Below, one piece after another: positions 24,901 through 53,360 of a stretch of 64,000 bases of DNA. The notes beneath the pieces are model-generated. The model was not told where the DNA came from, did not search any database, and saw only the letters and a program-made list of their open reading frames with translations. Origin of the DNA: Prinia subflava (Eukaryota > Chordata > Aves > Passeriformes > Cisticolidae); assembly GCF_021018805.1 (NCBI RefSeq), contig NC_086283.1:7515162-7579161 (forward strand), read 5' to 3'. Numbering within the stretch: the first letter of the stretch is position 1; every line of letters begins with the position of its first letter. A program made the position numbers and the translations under genes.

Positions 24901-27560
24901 TAACTGAAACAGTTCATTCCCTAAAAACACAATAAAAGCAATTTTTTGTTTCCTCCTTGTAATGTTAGAAATGCCTACCACTGTGGAAAAGCCTTGGCCT
25001 TTGCTAAAAAGCAGTGAGCCTGTGGGTGAAGACAGTGCCAATTGTACGATCATTTGACATACTCATCGTTTGCCATTATTCTCCCCTTCCACTGCTACTT
25101 CAAATATCACATGTCAATAGGCTAAGCAATGATTTCAGCTGTAAACATGTGCAAATAGTCTGTAGAATATAACTGTGTCTTTGAGGTAAACTGTATGTTC
25201 ATCATTTAATCTATGACAACCAAATGTCCTTACAAATTTAGATCTAAGTAACAATACTGGCTTCAGTTCATAGATTTGCCACTTATGCGTCAACTTAGGC
25301 AACAATAGCTTTCAGTCTTGGCCAAAAATAAAATGCTAAGTCTCTAAGAAAGAGAAAGACCTCTTCCTCAGTTTTAAGTAATGGTTTTGTTTAAATCAAT
25401 AAAAAAATGGTATCAGGAAAACCACTTATGTGAAATTCATAGCATCTTCTCCCTGTCCTCCCACATTCTCTCCTACTAAAAGAAATATCCTCAAGACCAT
25501 CCTTAATCCCACACTTCACACATACTGCCGTTTTCCTAAAAGTACTCTGACTGGTTTCAGAATCCACACCCTCATTCAAATCAGCCCCCTCTCAATGAGC
25601 TATTTCCCTGCAGTTTATTTCACCCATGCTCCACCTCAATGGACTCACAGAAGTCTTTTAAGGCACTTCAAAAATTATTTGAGTGTCCACCGCTCACTCT
25701 CTGACACTGATGTCACAGAAGCACTCAAAAATCAATCTGTAAGCAGATGGGATAACCCTTTGATTCAAAAGAAAGTGAAAGGAGAGGGTGAAGCAATCAG
25801 AGGGCAGTACTTTTTTCAGACAGTTAAAAGCACAGTCTGATTGTTACTGTCTGAAGTCACTAATTAGCGAGAGCAGAATTTTGTTCTTGCAAGTAATTGT
25901 GTTCAAGAACATAGAAAAAGAGGAAACAGAGGAAGAAAGGTGTTTTCTTTCACATTGTCTCAAGAACTGAAAGGAGGTGGGAAAACTTGCCATTGAAGTC
26001 CATGCCAGTTCTTTTCTAATATTCCCCATTATTTTAGAAATTAGGTTCAAGATTTAAAAATAAACTAGGACCCCCAAAATCAGGCTCTTCAATAAATATT
26101 TTCTTCAGGTTTTGAGAGGGATTTCAGAGCTGAGAAAAAATGATGGGAAGCTAGATGCCTCATCTGTTTAGACATTCTGGAAAACATAACTAGGCTTCCA
26201 ACTGAAATAAAAGGCTTTTAGGAATTTCACCCTAAATTGCCAGGAAGAAAGAATTGCAACATCAGCTGTAAGGAACCCATTAGCTGTCTTGACATATTCA
26301 GAGAAATAAAGTAGTTGCCAGAAACAGTTTATCTTTTACAACCTCTTTAGAGAAAACCAACTAAGAAGCCTGTGAAATACAAATGCAGCGTATCTTACAC
26401 CTGCTTATGCTTGTGGCTGTGTAGGAGTCAAAGCAACAGTCCCAAACAAAGTCAGTGTAAAGGAGGTGAAGATTCTGAGTTGAAGCAAGGGCTTTCTTTG
26501 AATGACTGCAATGCTCCAATCCAAATCAGGGCACCACTGCATGCCAAGGAGTCAGGGATCAGAGTGGTCCCTTCCTTGGATTATATGTTACCTACATAGG
26601 TCCTGCCACCAACACAGCAATGTCAGCCCATGCCCAATCAAGATCCACTAACTGTACTTGTGTGGTTTTACCAATTTCTATTGCACAAATGTTTAATAGG
26701 TCCATTTGAGTATGCAAGGATAATTAAGAACAAAAAAGGGGGATTTTATTTGGTGCTAATTCACCACATGCAAATTCCAGCTGTTTACTGTAGACCTACC
26801 ACCAAGCATACACTTCTTCCCACAGCTCATCAGAAGGCCTCTTGCTGGTGAAAGTGGTTAATCCACAACATTTTTGTTGCTGAAGCTAAGACTCCAAATG
26901 CGGGGTTTAAGTTACTAATGACAAAAAACTTGCATTCTTTAACTATAAGGGTTTCTCCATTTACAGAAAACCACCCTAGAAGTGGTTACTGGCAGAAAAA
27001 ATGGACCAGAATAGAAGAAGCTGTTACCAGGCAGGACAGAGATGCACAAAGCAAAGCAGCAGCAAACAACAGACTAGGAAAAAATCCTGTTATCTGGCAC
27101 ACAGGATAGCCAAAGTAAGCGACAAGTTCCTTAGTGCCCGCCAAGCAAAAGCCTTGTGCTAAAATATCCTCCTGTGCCGTGGCCAACTTGCAGCCTCTGA
27201 CCCCAGGCTGGGAACAAATCTTGGCCTTACGCCTCACTGCAATGCCTCATGCCACCACATGGCAAAAGAAGTGGCTCCTTTAATAACTAGGTTGGATGGT
27301 TTGTATTATTACTGCCCCAGAAGCAACCAAAACTTCAAGCCAGCATTAGAGCTTTATAGTGCTGGTTTCTCTGCAAAGAATGCACTGCCTTTAGTTATTT
27401 GCAATTGATGGAAAACCAAACAGAAAACCTCTAAGGGAATAAAACAGAAGAGTGAATTGAACAAGTGTGAAGTTCCTCCATGGGCATATAAACCCAAACC
27501 TAATATATTATCAGTAACACCTGACATCATCACAGACTGTTCTGTTATCTCGTACATTTA

Positions 27561-27602
27561 ATTTAAGACTCTGCACTTATTTATAAGTGCAGAGTCTTAA
27601 AT
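27561..27602. repeat. Near-perfect 42-bp palindrome
   Basis: The left arm ATTTAAGACTCTGCACTTAT (27561-27580) and its exact reverse complement (27583-27602) are separated by only TT. Such tight palindromes can extrude cruciforms and are unstable on evolutionary time scales, so a perfect one is probably young or maintained. No flanking duplication is obvious. Confidence 0.92.
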
Positions 27603-28662
27603 ATAAGCATTGCATTTATAAGCAAACAAGTATACTGGATAGTAAATTATATATAAAGAGTGATTTCAGTTCTGATGTGAACTTTTGAGAGGATCATAAA
27701 GCTCAAAGCAGATCGTTCTACAAATCATCTTTACAGTTACCAGATTGTGGCTGTACTTAACCCTTCTCTAACAGATTTCAGTAGAAGCACATCCCTCTGG
27801 CTGTGAATAACAGGAAAAGCTACTGAAGGAGCATATAACATGAAAAGATCTAGCTCTCAAAAGAACCACACCATCTGCTTTTTGCTCCTGGTCTCAGCTC
27901 CTCCAAAAAAGTACAGAGAAAAGGCATTGCTCAGGTCACTTTTATAATTGCTCATATAGTTACAAACTGTAGTGAATAAAAATACTGAAATGTGGTACCA
28001 CTGTTCTGGTACTAGTTAGAAAAGGAAGAATATAGCACCACAGCTACCAGTGGCCCTCTAGAAAAAATTAGCTCCAGAACTGTCAGCAATAAATTTCTAG
28101 GAAAAGTTGGTCTCTACAAGATACAGAAGGTGTATGTAGTTTGCCCACATCTTTGAAGCCCCCTGTGAAGGGACTTTCTCTAAATGCAAGAATAACAAGC
28201 TTGCATTAAACAACAGAGAATATCTGCTAGTAAGTACCTCCATCCTTTAGCACCCACCTCCTAGCACCACACCTCGCCACAGGAATACACTGCCTTGCAT
28301 CCGCTTACACCTCAGTCACTTGCAGACATTACTGACCAAAGCCTGGCACAAAGTCAGGAACATACAGACCTTTTCACATCAAAATCACCTTTTGGGCAGG
28401 CAAACAAAACACCTCTTTTTCAGATGCCCTTCTCATTCTAGTAACAGATTTAACAAGACAGTAGTATCTCACTACACTTCACTTTATACAGCAAATTTCT
28501 AATTTTTTGCTTCTTTACCTATAAATATATACTAATTTATAATAAGTGAGTTTCCAGAAGAGATCAGCTGATGAACCTCAAAAGTTTCACAGATACCTGG
28601 AAGTGTGTAAGAGCCCCACCCACAGAAAAAGCCACCAAATAAGAAAACAAACCCAAACCACA

Positions 28663-29289
28663 ATGGAATCTCATTCAGAAGCCACTACCTTTGCTTTTCA
28701 GAGACATGATTCACTGCTGAATTACAAGGCTGGTAGTACTGCATCTCATGGCTCCGAAGAGCCCATACTAGATCCTGAAGTTAACTCATGTGAATTGGTT
28801 TTTGAAGGGTATTTGCACTGTCACCTCAAAACCTTTGGGTCAGATGGCTTTGGGGACAAATATAATTCATCTATGAAAGAAAGAAGTTATCTTTCTGAGT
28901 TATTTTATGCAGTTGCTCGGTCAGTCAATTTTACACACTTAATTCCTCTTCAGATCAAACTTTACTGCCACCTCTTGCACTTTACACTCAATCAGCCACT
29001 CCTGCAGAGCACCCTCCTCTGCCGAATAGATTCTGCTTTCAAGTCCCTGTTTAAAATTTGCTGTGCTCCTGTTCTCTCCCCCGCTGTGTCAGCAGCTAGG
29101 GTGACCACAGATGGAGCACATTTGGCAGCTGAAATGACCCAGATGCTGAATCTGGAGCCATTTTCCCAGCTGCAGTTGCTGGGCTCACGTCCTACTCATC
29201 AGCTGTTGGCTGTAAGGTTGCCCTTAAACTGTGCCAAGTGTACATCCCAAAGTTGTGACCAAAGTGGGAAAAATGCTCTAAATCCGTGA
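28663..29289 (+). other. Unassigned single-exon ORF of 208 codons
   Basis: An ATG at 28663 (A at -3, G at +4, a strong initiation context) opens 208 codons to TGA at 29287-29289. The same frame is open from about 28546. AATAAA follows at 29310-29315, 21 nt after the stop. The stretch is more GC-rich than its surroundings. The product (MESHSEATTF to SGKNALNP) has no domain, signal peptide or repeat I recognise. It could be a conserved non-coding element downstream of LEF1 that is open by chance, an lncRNA exon, or a small lineage-specific gene. I do not call it a gene. Confidence 0.25.
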
Positions 29290-29797
29290 GGCCTGCTGGC
29301 AGAAAGGATAATAAAGACTAAAAGTTTTAAAAGTAGGCAGTGAGGGAAACCAAACACCCTTCCCTCCTTTCTCTTCTGTCCCTCATTTTTTCCACAATCT
29401 TCTTTCCACTATTAATAACAATTCAAGGAGAGCTGAATGGTGAGAGCAGGTTTAATGTACTGAGGTACTAACCAGCAGATTTCCCTTCATCAACACTGTG
29501 TGGAGTGGAAAGTGGCTCATGTACCTCTGCTTCCAGTCACAGACACAGCAAGGGATGAGAAATAATCTTTACTGACAAAAAGGTGGCAACACACAATTCC
29601 TGTATTTCGTTACATACTCTTTAAGCTCTCTAGAAACCTTTAAACTATCAAAGCTGTAGAAATTCTTGTAAAATTCAGGAGTGAAAATCCTACTTCTGGC
29701 TAATTCCTTAATTTTCCTCCCTTAAAAGGGACTCCTACATTCTCCATGCCTCCCCACTAAGGAGCAAAAGAAAAGGCTTACCTTGTTTCAATGACTA

Positions 29798-29819
29798 CAG
29801 TCAGTCAGTCAGTCAGTCA
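29798..29819. repeat. (CAGT)n microsatellite
   Basis: There are five perfect CAGT units plus two bases in intergenic DNA. Confidence 0.9.
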
Positions 29820-31474
29820 TTCAATTACCATTCTGCAATCTGATCCAGATTTAAGAGGGAGCATTTGAAGTTTTCACCCTTTACCTCATCCTGGCACAGC
29901 ACTCCACATGCTGATAAAATAAACTATGCCCATCCACCATTAAAGTACTTCCACAGGGCCCATTCTGCTAAAAAGAAGTTTCTTCTCAAATAGCAAGTCC
30001 AACTCATAAATGCCTCTTTTTGAGGTTTCTTCTATTTATTACATATACACATACTGTACCTGTTAGAGCTTCTGAAAGGAAATCACTGTTTTAGAGAAAG
30101 TTTATTTTTCTAAAGTATTACATTTACTAGCGAAAAATACTTTGCACATTTAACATTAAATAGCCTATGCCTGGCTATAAACCTTCCCCTTTCCAAATTA
30201 AAGATCATCATCCAAGTAAAGGGAGCAGTAGCAAGTTACTTCTACCTAAATGGTTTTTTGTAAAAAACAAACAGCATTTTTAAGACACAAGAGTTGTACA
30301 GATTCCCATTTTTAATTACTACTGAAAACAGTAGTACTGAACCTAACTTCACCCTGCAGTATTTAAAAGTCACTAAACTGAGCTACAAGCATTAGGAACC
30401 TTCAGTGAAACAGACTTCATCTGTGGAGAAGTGGACTGTATTTCAGTAAAACCAAGTCAGTTTAACAATATATTAGTAAAGGAAAGAGATGGTTTATAGT
30501 ATTGTTTCTTTCCTTTAACCCTTTTCTTTCAAGGCAAGTGGCTCAAAATTAGATGATATGTAATTAAGACCAGGATCCAATAAACCAAAAATTTTATTCT
30601 TTACTCAGAGATTTCTTAATTAATCATGTGCCAGGAAACTAACCTCTGTCAGCCTCAGTTTCTTTATATGCAATCTGAATTAGAGGATGGAGGAAGGAGA
30701 AAGAGGCAACTTAGTATTAAATAATTATTCATAATTTCCGAAACTGAAGATATATATATAAGCACTAAGTACAGAAAGTACAGGAACACTACTACTGAGT
30801 TGAAATGGATCACCAATCCTCATGCCCACTGCAATACTTGGGGAAAAGACAGGATTTGATGCACTCCCACCAGGGACAAATTCAGATCCACTAAGCCCCA
30901 AGGAAATGAAGTCACAAAATGAAAGTGCCTCACACAGCCAGACACACTTATTTGTTTACACAGCATAAACTCCCAGCTGCAATCCTGAAGATACTCAACT
31001 ACAGTAGTAGTGTGTTGTGTAAAAATGACACCTTACATACAGCCAATTTATAGGACTCTAGAAAACATTCAGAAGCTTTCACCAGGATCCTAGCTTATGC
31101 CCCTGAGCACAGAAATCACCTAGAAATCTTCATTATGTTTCTACAGCACCTAGAAAAAGTAGGCTCTGAACCATTAATTGAAAATGCTAGGAAAACCCCA
31201 AAGCAAATCATGAGCTCTGCTTCTAAATGTTTTATTTGGAACCTTCTGTTCAGGGAGCAGCCTGCCATAGTGGGATTCTTTATTTATTTTTAAATATGTC
31301 CTTCAAAACATTATTATTCAAGGCACTGTGATTTACATCTACAGATTAGTGGCGCACTTCAGAAAAATCCTAACAGAACAACCCACTGCCATTCCAGGCT
31401 CCATTTGCCAGCATGGGAAGAGACTGCCACCCTGTGGGCTCCATCCAAGACACAACTGCGAGCCCTCACACTCA

Positions 31475-31826
31475 ATATAGAATTGTTGAAAACTTTATTT
31501 TTAAGAAAGTGAGGTTAATTGTAGCATTATCCCCATCAATATAATATTGTTTCAAATACATGAATTCACTTGTCATTCTGTACTGCACCTGAGAAAAATC
31601 AACATTTCATGAAGGCACTATACATAAAAAGCTTTTTGGAATTACAAGAAAAAAACAATCTATTAAATCAAGCTTTGACCATAGCTAACTAGTGCAATCA
31701 CTCAGTTCACAAGTGAGTTATGTTCTAAAGGCAGCTTGTTGCACCCTTGGAAAGGTTTAAACACCTGTATTATGGCAATGCTGAATAGCATATACAGATA
31801 GTTTAACACCTCTTGATGTCTGGAGC
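31475..31826 (-). other. HADH: HADH 3' untranslated region
   Basis: About 350 nt run from the stop to a poly(A) signal, AATAAA on the - strand, at 31499-31494. The cleavage site is inferred at about 31475, and longer forms are possible. Confidence 0.6.
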
Positions 31827-48739
<16,913 letters not shown>

Positions 48740-49071
48740 GGCGAAGTCGCGGAGCGAGCGGCGGAGCCGGGACAGGCGGGGCCGGGCGGGCGGGACGAGG
48801 GCCGCGCTCCGCCCCGGGGGAAGGCGGAAAGTCCCGGCTGCGCGCTCCCAGCCGCCCGCCGAGGGAGAGGCGCGTTGGGTCTTTCACCTTGGCTACCTCT
48901 GATTCCTTGAGAGCCAAGCAGCAAGGCCAAGGACAGCACTGCCGGAACGCCCACAAGCCCCCGGCTGGCGCTGGGCCGGCGGCCGAGACTGCGCTGATGC
49001 TCGTCCTCTGCCGCAGAGGTCACCCAGCTGCCCTCAGCGCTCACCTTCCCGCTGCCGCTGCTCATGCTCAC

Positions 49072-49500
49072 AGAATCACAGAATCAGTGAGGTTGGAAAG
49101 ACCTTCGAGACCATCCCATGACCAAACACGGCCATGTCAACTGGACAATGGCACCAAGTGGCACATCCAGTCTTTCGTTAAACACCTCCAGGGACGGTGA
49201 CTCCAACACCTCCCTGGGCAGCCCACTCCAATAACCAATCACCCTCTCTGGGAACAGGGTTCAACCTAAACTTCTTTCAATACAGCTTGTTATGGCTGTA
49301 TCCTCTCATCCTGTCACTAGTTGCGTGGGAGAAGAGGCCGACCCTCACCTGGCTACACCTTACCTTCAGGGAGTTGAAGAGAGCAGTAAGGTCTCCCTTG
49401 AGCCTCCTTTTCTCCAGGCTAAACACCCCCCACTCCCTCAGCTGCTCCTCACAGGACTTGTACTCCAGACCCTTCCCTGGACACACTCAGGCACCCCAAT
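49072..49500 (-). mobile_element. CR1 LINE fragment (3' end present)
   Basis: The + strand begins 'cagaatcacagaatcagtga', the reverse complement of the CR1 3' terminus, followed by 'ggcaccaagtggcac', 'cctccagggacggtgactcc' and 'cctgggcagcccactcc'. On the - strand a short frame reads [18 protein letters not shown], the C-terminal end of CR1 reverse transcriptase. It directly abuts the upstream edge of the HADH CpG island. Confidence 0.92.
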
Positions 49501-52500
49501 ATTGTTCCTACTGGCACCATCAGAAGCTCTCTCCAAAAGAAATGTTTCCTGATTAGAAGGGGACTTTATATCCAGGCTAGCACAAGATACATAATAAACA
49601 AATATAAAACAACAACAACAACAAAATTCTTCTATTAACACTAACAACTGAATCATATCAGACGCAGACTGCCCTGATTTTCCATCTAATTCACTTATCA
49701 CCAGAAAGACCTACACTTCAAGTCAGCAACAGCAGCAGCTGACAACACAGCAATTACTACTCTAGTCAGCATTGGGGTAAACATTAAGCAGCTTGTTTTA
49801 TTCAAATAAAGTGTTGTATTCTGTACCTCTGCACTTTGTACCACAAACCTACTGCAGAAAATCCACCTGGATTAGACAGGAGCAGGAAGTGTCTGTGGAA
49901 ACAGCTTTACCCAGAGACTCACCCTTAATGATCGTTGTGTATACAGTTTGCTCCTGCTCAGCCCCTGCCTTCCGTATGGATTTCCCACTTTCCCCTGAGA
50001 CCTCTTGGGGGATCTTTGCTGTCTACCCCAGGCTCCCCCTTGGCACCCCTTTTACTCTGTGCCCTCTGCCTCCTGTGATGCCAGGAGCCCAACTTCTGTC
50101 CAGGTTTTCTTTCCTGCAGACTGCACAACTCCTGCTGACAATTCATTTGCTCTTTTATCTTCCTCATCTCTATCCTTCCCTCTTCTTTCATTCTGGGTAA
50201 CAGTGTTTTTAAAAAACCTCTTTCTATCATTTCATCATAACAGGCCTGGCAATTTTATTTTCCCAATTTCACTGTTTCCTCACCTCCTGCACTCCGAGTC
50301 CAAAGCATTTTTAACATTTTCTCACTCAGAAGCTTTTTCTGCAAGATGTAAGGTGCCAAACACCACAAGTTTAATCAGGAAATGGAACTCATTGAAATAA
50401 CTATGCAAAGCTGTGAAATATTTACTTGGTAATTACTTTATTCAAGATAAAAACACATTGAAGCAAAGTAATTTTAGAAATAAAGATATTTTCAGCATTC
50501 AGAAACAGTCACCCATTTATATGAACATATATTTTTCAACAAGGCATTTGAGATGCATCCTCTGTTAAAAAAGAGAGGGGGAGGATACATTTACAAACAC
50601 AAACCAAATCTGCTACCCCTCTTTACAGTTTGCCTAAGATGGCAACACTTTGAAAACCACAAAGAATTTGTTGCTTTTATGTAATTGTTTAGCTATTTTC
50701 ATGGTATCCTGTGAAAATTTCAGTGCACCTGGAAGGTATGAAAGGCAGGTTGTTATTGCCATTTCCAAACACATCCTGTGTTCTAGCACACCTTGACATG
50801 ATTGGAACTTCTCATCAGTAATTTCTGCTTGTCACACATTGCAGCATTTGATTACAGGTATCACCAAAAAACACATTCTCAATGCAGTATTTGTAGAAGG
50901 CTAATTTTCAAAGGATAGTTTTCAAAGGTGACATTTTAAACTAAACTCAGAAGGCAAAACAAGCAGAAATATGTACAGTTTCACATATCAGGGGATTATG
51001 TGAATTGCATCTTCTTTGGAATATGTAAAAAAATATTAAAGTGCTTTTTAAATGTGTCCTCATTGATTAAAAGGACAGGTATTTTGTACAAGTTTGATCA
51101 GTTGCATACCAACATCATTATGGTGTTTAAAGAGGCATTTCAACAGAAAGATAAATATTATCAGCACTTAATTTTAGCTTCTCAATTACGCATAACTATA
51201 GGATTTCCAGACAAAAATCCCAACTCTACTACTACTCAGAATCTATTTATTCATTGGAAAATACAAAATTAAATTATATAAAGTGCTTAATTCTCCAGTG
51301 CTGTCAGGTTTTAGAGCAAGTTCACTGGCACTGGTACCAAACTCAACTTTTTATTGTACTGTTTTCAAAAACTTCATACCAAAAAATCCAAACCCACAAG
51401 CCTATATACTCCAAAGTTAACCTAATTAAGAACTGAAAGTTCTCACACAAACAGTGGGATACCTGGCCAACCAAATACATAATTCAGAAATTAAGGCACT
51501 CTGTTATTCAAAATAGATAACAGAAAACCTTAATTTAAATGCAAAATAACTATCTTAAGTCTTTGTTAGGCACTACCTGGCTTTAAAAACGTCAGGGTTA
51601 AAAGTGACAAAACCAGATGTTAACTTAAAGCTGATAAGTTGTCTCCTCTTTTACAATTTAGGTTTCGTTTCTCATATGGAATAGCCAATTCTAAATTACA
51701 TTCAAATTCACATTCCAGTCTTGTGAAGCTGACATTAGGAGGGCTCTGGATATTCTCTAGATCTCCAGTGAGGGGGAAAAAGTCTTTAGAAGAGTATATA
51801 AGAACTTAATTCACATGATACGAAATTCTGATAGATCAAAAAGAGTGTAAAGAGATTTAAGAATGATTAAGAACAACCATTTAAAGGTAAGTTGTTACAT
51901 ATTACCCCAGAAGATCACTTTCCATGTTTGAAATACAAGGCAAGACTGAGTGCCCTGTTCTGAAACAATAAACATGAGCTTTCCCTGGCAGCTGGTTTGA
52001 CAGTGGTTAACAGCACTAAGATTCATTAAGTGAAGAGTAAGGTACCAATACACTAATACTGTATGAACTGCAGATATTTTTACTCCGTATGGAAGAAAAC
52101 AAAGAGAGGGCCATTATAGTAAAACCTCAAGTTTGTCAGCTTCCTCCTGTGCCATGGTAAGGCCTTCATCTGTACTGCTGTAGTGATGCCATATTTGAAG
52201 ACTTCAGTTCCCAAAGCCAGAAGCTGTGGCAGTACAGTCCACAATGCCTGTGGTTAAAAAACCTGAGTGCCAGCCTCGACCTCAGGACTACACATGTAGT
52301 GTTTTCCCCAGTGTGCAGCTGCTGGTCCCATCCAGCCTGCAGCCACTGCTACCAAGAGGTAAACAATGAAAGCCAAGAGGCTGCACAGATGTCTTGAATA
52401 TGTTTGGCACCATAGAGAACAGCGTTGTGCTGTTTCTAATTAGAGAATTCTGCTCTCGTTTGTATTCTGAGAGAAAACATCTGCATCCAGATGCTGCACA

Positions 52501-53181
52501 CTCATTTCAGGCTGAGAATACGGCATATTCAATGATTCATTTGGCCTCAAATCCTGGCTTTTCAGACTTGGTACCTGCTTTTTTCAGTGAGCCCTGAGTC
52601 TCAAGGATGTTCAGATCCAATCTACTATCCCCTATAAGTTACTTGCAAGAAAGAATCTTCCAAGGTTCAAAGTAATGTCCTTTGGCAATTTCCAAAGAGT
52701 ATACATAATTATTTAAGCTCAGTTATGATCTTTCTTTTCACAGAAAATGCTAACAATGTCTCATTCACAAATACTTTTAATATTACATGATGTGCTTCAC
52801 TCCTTTGGGAAATGAAATGTTTATGTGCTACTTTGACAAGTTTTTATGATTACTATTTGCCAGAACAGTAACAAATGTTTTGGACCATTCTCCCATAATC
52901 AACATTTGACAAACTGACAGTGATAGACAAAGGTTAAGCCCACCAAGTTTTAATATCAAATTAAAAACTATGCTGTCAGTTCATTTGTGGAATGCAACAA
53001 CGGACAAAAAAATTCTCTTTCCAGAAGCCTAAATAGATCATTCTCACTGACTAGGAAAGCCTATGCAATTGGGTTCTTTTTCTGGAAAGTAAGTAACAAA
53101 ATAAGCTGGAAATAATAATGAAAAAAAGCGCAGTATTTTAAAAGTGCAGCATTTCTTTGTTTAATCTGTTTTTGATGCTTA
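49501..53181 (-). other. HADH-CYP2U1 spacer and probable CYP2U1 3'UTR
   Basis: The first part (to about 50.4 kb) is intergenic, with (AAC)n at 49609-49624. From 53181 downwards lies the CYP2U1 3'UTR, whose end I cannot fix. AATAAA signals on the - strand occur at 51355-51350, 51251-51246 and 50442-50437. No other gene is seen. Confidence 0.5.
49609..49624. repeat. (AAC)n microsatellite
   Basis: A run of five AAC units lies just past the CR1 in the HADH-CYP2U1 spacer. Confidence 0.85.
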
Positions 53182-53360
53182 TCATTTCTTCAAAGCTATT
53201 ATGTTGAATGGACATGGAGCTAAAGTTAGACCAAACCTTCCCTCCATGGATGGTTTTGCAGCATTTTCAGGATACACGAAGGTAAAACTTTGCATAAGAC
53301 TTGAAAAAATCAAGAACAGCTCCATTTTTGCCAACTGCTCTCCCATGCATACACGTTTAC
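53182..53360 (-). CDS. CYP2U1: CYP2U1 exon 5 (haem cysteine, stop)
   Basis: The exon has 179 nt after a ctttag acceptor: (G)[16 protein letters not shown] to FNIIALKK, then the double stop TGA TAA. It supplies the thiolate cysteine of the haem loop. Confidence 0.95.

Larger units (their letters stand above)
18976..31474. other. LEF1-HADH intergenic region (convergent 3' ends)
   Basis: About 12.5 kb of mostly AT-rich sequence separates the 3' ends of LEF1 (+) and HADH (-). I recognise no annotated gene or CR1 here. Notable items are the 42-bp palindrome at 27561-27602, the long ORF ending at 29289 and the (CAGT)n run at 29798-29819. The rest shows nothing I can name. Confidence 0.6.

Noticed and set aside
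25430..25840. 136-codon + strand ORF in the intergenic gap
   Set aside because: It has biased low-complexity composition, no recognisable domain, no favourable context and no nearby poly(A) signal. I treat it as chance.
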